From: Clitopilus passeckerianus
Taxonomy: Eukaryota; Basidiomycota; Agaricomycetes; Agaricales; Entolomataceae
Reading direction: 5' to 3'
DNA: 64,000 bases
Assembly: GCA_944990035.1 (NCBI GenBank)
Contig: CALYLX010000066.1
Location: 620,001 to 684,000 of the forward strand
Shown here: positions 60,488-64,000 of the stretch, one piece after another
Layout: every line of letters starts with the position of its first letter
Numbering within the stretch: the first letter of the stretch is position 1
The notes under the pieces: generated by a model
The model's database searches: none
Told to the model about the DNA's origin: nothing
Seen by the model: the letters and a program-made list of their open reading frames with translations, nothing else
Made by a program: the position numbers and the translations under genes

Positions 60488-60756
60488 AGAAATATTGAGT
60501 TCATCGGGCAGTCAGTATCAGATGCTGGACGTCTAAATATGACCAGCCAGTCTGGATGAGTGGGAGCACCAATCACTGCCTCCCCTTCTGGGTTGGTAGT
60601 GGACACAGTGCGGCGTATAAGCTTCCAGGGAGGCTCTTTTAGCAGGAGAACGTCAAAATCATTCTTACGCTCCTCCAAGAGTGATGACACAAGATCATAG
60701 TTTCTATTCACATTCTGTGAGTAGAAGCAAAGCATAGATACATATTTGTGACGCAT
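60488..60756 (-). pseudogene. LINE Y copy 4: ORF2 endonuclease start
   Basis: MRHKYVSMLCFYSQNVNRNY, LLLKEPPWKLIRRTVSTTNP, GAPTHPDWLVIFRRP; then it breaks off and X sequence begins. The usual QEP reads KEP here. It starts 8 bases after the ORF1 stop of the same copy. Confidence 0.85.
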
Positions 60757-60764
60757 AAAGTAAT

Positions 60765-61905
60765 TTAAACGTGAGCAGTACGATCACCCAGAGCCGTCTG
60801 AATCGGTCTCCTCCTGGGTGGTTGAACGTTAGCATAACTTTGCGGTGCTCTAGCAGAAAAGCGTACCGCATCGTTGACATCATACCGGCGCTGGATCCAG
60901 CCAGCGTCAAATCGGTGACGAGAGAAGGCGCACTTGGACGAATCCGCTGTGTGCGCCTTGCCGCAGTTGATGCACCTGGGTGCGTGGGGGCACGGTTCAC
61001 CATCAGGAGTGGCAGGTACCGGGGGATTCGCATCAGGCTTCTCCCAACAGCAGTGGGAGAGCTTGTGATGATTCTGCATGTCATGGCCATAGCCACAGTG
61101 CGTGCAGGAGTTGTACTGCTGTCTACAGGACGCAGTTGGGTGTCCCCAAGTCCAACAGCGCTGACACTGAGGGACGCCGGCGTGTACACTGGCAGGGGAG
61201 ATGTTGCACAGGCGTCCACCAATGGACACCTTCTTATTGGTGATGGACTTGAGGGCGGTACCAGACCTAGAATCCCAGAAGTTGAAAAAGACCACACACA
61301 TATCATGCGATGGGCTGGCGCGATGAATGCGAGGCTTTCCAGCAAGCTGAAGCGACAACATAGTGGTGTTCTGACGCAGGAGTGCTTCCATAGTGTCAGG
61401 AGTGACTGGAGTGCTGCCCACTGTGCCAGAAGAGTAGTAGGGCATGCCAGTGATGCGGGCGTAGGAACACGATGCAGGGACCTCTACATTCACGTTGACA
61501 ATTGGCTGGCCACCCTCTGTAAGAGGATACCAAACGCTGCACAGCAAGCCGGATAATGCCCAGGTCGCTGTGGGTGGGTGTGTCGCTGAAGTGGACAATG
61601 ACAGTATCACCCCTGCCTACTTCAGCATGGATGGCGCTGTTGCGAGAACCTCCAGCAGACAGCCGGAGGTTGAGAGTAGAAACAGCCTGTTCGGGCAGAA
61701 TGGGGAGAGGCGCAGGGATGGCATCACTGCCAGTGCCTCTGCGCACATAAATGAAGCATTGTCTGCGCGATGGGCCGTGCATAGTGGATTTGAGCTTCTG
61801 CTTCTTCTTCAAAGGAGAGGGAGCAGAGGGGAGGGGAGAGGATGCTGCCTTGCGCTTGTTGGCATTAGAATTGTCCTTGAGCTGCGCTACCTCATCCCAG
61901 GATAT
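60765..61905 (-). pseudogene. LINE Y copy 4: ORF1 C-terminal half
   Basis: SWDEVAQLKDNSNANKRKAA, KSTMHGPSRRQCFIYVRRG, NLRLSAGGSRNSAIHAEVG, then a frameshift near 61538, and VWYPLTEGGQPIVNVNVEV to CQRCWTWGHPTASC, CINCGKAHTADSSKC and IQTALGDRTAHV. It is very similar to copy 1. The 5' part is cut at about 61905. Confidence 0.85.
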
Positions 61906-62996
61906 GCTGTTCTGTTTGCACAAATATTATACGCAAACAAACATGAGTGCCGCAAATAAGCCTAAGGACCGCATAACCAAACATGAGTAATCGTGCCAAT
62001 GAAAGGGCCAATGAGAGACGCGCTCTGTTGAGGTTGGCGCGCATTTCCGGTAGTCCGGCTAGAGGTCGGACCGGGGCATGTTGTGATGGCACGTGCCCAT
62101 GCCCTGCAAACTCGTTCCAAAGGACCCATAGGCTGCAGAAAGGTCGCTGTATGGCCTACGGCATGGAATTCTGGCCTTAGAAAACCTTATATTCTGGTAT
62201 ATAGACATCTAATTTGTACGTGTAGCATTATTTAGATACCTCGAATCAAATCTGAGGTCTGTATGAAGGGGTTTGCGAAGGGGGTAGGGTAATTGATTAA
62301 GGCCAGGTGTGGCTGTGTCAATTCCAAACAGTTCAGCTCGTTGCTGTTTCTCCCCTCAAACTGACCATCGCCATTCTGGCAAATGTGCCAGAATATCGCG
62401 AATGCGTACTCCACTACTACTACTTCCTTTACATCTTCAGAGAATATTTTCAAGATGCTTCGTGGGTTGTAATCGCACTATAGGCAGATATAACGGGCAA
62501 AGAAGGAGGAGATAAACATAATGGACTCCCTGTGCGATTGGACAACACATCTAAGCTTCAACGTGGGCAGAAGGACGATCAGACGACGCTGTGGCCCCCA
62601 CAGTAGGCATCTGGCCATCTAGATGCTCAGTCTATCTCAAAACTGGAGCTGAAAGGCCCAGATTGTATATCATATACTGGTCGATCCTTGCTCCTCAACT
62701 TTGGGCCTCTAACATTGAAGGTGAGCATTCAACCAATCCAATGTGATATAGAACTGATGAACAAGAATAGTTCTCTTATCTACTCCATACATCAATCCAG
62801 GTCTACATGAAGGAAATGTGGGAAGGGTCAATTCTCACTGCAACGGCCAAAGTGAGTGAACTTGAACATAAACGTTGAAATGCAGCGTATTGATGCACTC
62901 TTTTTTCTGTTCATCAAGAGATGAGGCTATCGGATTGGACTTGCGTTTGAGTTCCCAATACATGTCCTAGCATTTGTAACAAGAGATAACCTCTTT
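61906..62996. other. No recognised gene or repeat
   Basis: The longest frame is 68 codons and I do not recognise any product. The stretch lies between the truncated LINE Y copy 4 and the second G1 copy and may be ordinary intergenic host DNA. Confidence 0.45.
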
Positions 62997-63461
62997 TGTT
63001 ATGATTTTGCTTACATGTTTCTCCTTACATACCCCGGCCCGCTTACCTATGCACGATTACTCACATATGCTGCGCATCACTGCGCATTTTTCATCTTTTT
63101 CCATGCTTACTCCGCATCTCTCACGATCGTGAGAGACTTATACCTTATCTGACTCTTTCTGACTCATGTACTTACTCATCATGCTGCGCATGACTCATTA
63201 CTTACTCAGCATGCTGCGCATGTGCTATATTTAGAACTACTAGATAGGTATATAAACCTGTACCATTTGGTCAAGGCTCCTCAGCTTGACCTAGGCAATC
63301 TACCTAACTGCTTAGTTCTCTACTTTGCCTTTAAGTCCCTTGCTTCGTCAATCTCACCAGGTCGTCAGTACAGCCGCAGCTGCTGACAAATCTCTGTCTT
63401 TGTTTATCAAAGACATCGAGCGTAAACAGTATTACCTAAGTTGTTAGGCTCTGCCTTAACA
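62997..63461 (+). repeat. G1 5' LTR of copy 2 (465 bp)
   Basis: It runs TGTTATGATT to CCTTAACA, with the same U3 palindrome, TATATAAA box and CAGCTTGACCT start 11-mer as 6294-6777, but lacks the ~20-base insertion. Confidence 0.95.
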
Positions 63462-63463
63462 AA

Positions 63464-63474
63464 AGGTCAAGCTG
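63464..63474 (+). other. Predicted self-priming PBS of G1 copy 2
   Basis: AGGTCAAGCTG, two bases after the LTR end, is the same as in copy 1. Confidence 0.7.
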
Positions 63475-64000
63475 TTCAGAAGGCCCGCTCATTGTTAGCG
63501 CAGGCCCACCCCACGACAACACAGCAGAAGCACGCAACAGGCCGATTGCCGTTGCGGCTACCACTCAGTCACCACGGTCGCACACAGGGCAGACCACCCG
63601 CCACGAAATACCACTCTAGTAGAAGGAACCAACAACGTCTACAAGTTCACCAACGGAAGCTACTGCGGTTTTAATCACAACAATAACCGCTGGTGCTACG
63701 CCTCTCTCTCCCTTGGCAAATTCACATTCACCACCGTTGCCGTTGAAAACAGACACTTCCACGCTCTAGACTTCCCTACCCCTGAACGACCTCATAAGAC
63801 CCCTGCTATTGTCCGAGCTCAACGAGAACACGACATTGAAGTAGACGAGGAGGAACAGCGACGCTTCGCACCATTACCCACAGCAATATCCAGGAACCCA
63901 TCACTAGTCCCGTCTACCAGCGCTTCTGTCTTGCCCGAAGAGGAAGAAGAAGAACACCAAGTACAACAACAGCTAGAGGAGAGCCCCACAGCTGAGCCAG

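Larger units (their letters stand above)
62997..64000 (+). mobile_element. Gypsy G1, copy 2: 5' LTR, primer site and leader (continues beyond the window)
   Basis: The complete 465-bp LTR (62997-63461) is followed by the same primer site (63464-63474) and leader as copy 1. Positions 63450-64000 align with 1-551 with only a few substitutions. The AUG-free gag-frame reading (63499 onward) is open to the window end. The rest of the element is outside. Confidence 0.93.

Noticed and set aside
60394..60756. 120-codon ORF as a separate gene
   Set aside because: It is a LINE Y endonuclease start fused by rearrangement to antisense-frame LINE X sequence.
1..64000. CRISPR arrays, rRNA or tRNA genes
   Set aside because: No regularly spaced short repeats and no rRNA or tRNA cloverleaf signatures were seen; the GGGCCCATAACC match is a primer site.

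Overview
This window is a transposable-element graveyard from a filamentous fungus, most likely a basidiomycete of the class Agaricomycetes. The evidence is a degenerate KDZ transposase with its CxC2 cysteine cluster, a TNP2/CACTA-type transposase remnant, 48-60 nt GT...AG introns, chromodomain Ty3/gypsy elements, Ty1/copia elements of the GAG_pre-integrase type, and Tad1/I-like LINEs with an RNase H domain. The style recalls Rhizoctonia-type genomes, but no host single-copy gene is visible, so the species is not determined. I see no rRNA, tRNA gene or CRISPR array.

Layout. 1-6777: body and 3' LTR of a chromodomain gypsy element (G1), inserted into a pogo/Tigger-like DDE transposase gene (6778-8839, minus). 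9239-15467: a mosaic of three Tc1/mariner elements (A, A', B) plus a remnant (C), an LTR of a third gypsy family, and a broken copia element (copia-2, minus). 15468-21303: a second, degenerate chromodomain gypsy (G2). 21704-23427: a CACTA/TNP2 remnant split by a solo G1 LTR. 24050-28506: two broken genes, one of them from a repeat family I recall from Agaricomycetes. 29144-30937: KDZ/CxC2 remnant. 30938-61905: nested LINEs of two families. Family Y is autonomous in design: ORF1, then ORF2 with endonuclease, reverse transcriptase and RNase H. Family X is ORF1 only. This block also holds a solo G1 LTR and an apparently intact copia element with identical LTRs (51076-57822). 61906-62996: no recognised feature. 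62997-64000: 5' LTR and leader of a second G1 copy, in the same orientation as the first.

How the parts work together. The most interesting system is LINE X. A complete 2.4 kb copy (36129-38517) has a poly(A) tail and a ~14-15 bp target-site duplication, yet carries only one ORF, a zinc-knuckle ORF1 homologue. Its 3' tail matches that of LINE Y, including a terminal 8-bp hairpin in which one base pair covaries. I infer that X is a parasite moved by the Y ORF2 protein. Other findings: both gypsy families carry the slippery heptamer GGGTTTT at the end of gag, with pol in the -1 frame; G1 appears self-primed by an 11-nt PBS that matches its predicted RNA start; G1 has two extra ORFs after pol, one for a single-pass membrane protein; both Tc1 families have ~215-bp terminal repeats that are themselves bounded by inverted motifs; both copia families have a half-tRNA(iMet)-type primer site. 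Most nonsense codons in the old copies fit C-to-T changes.
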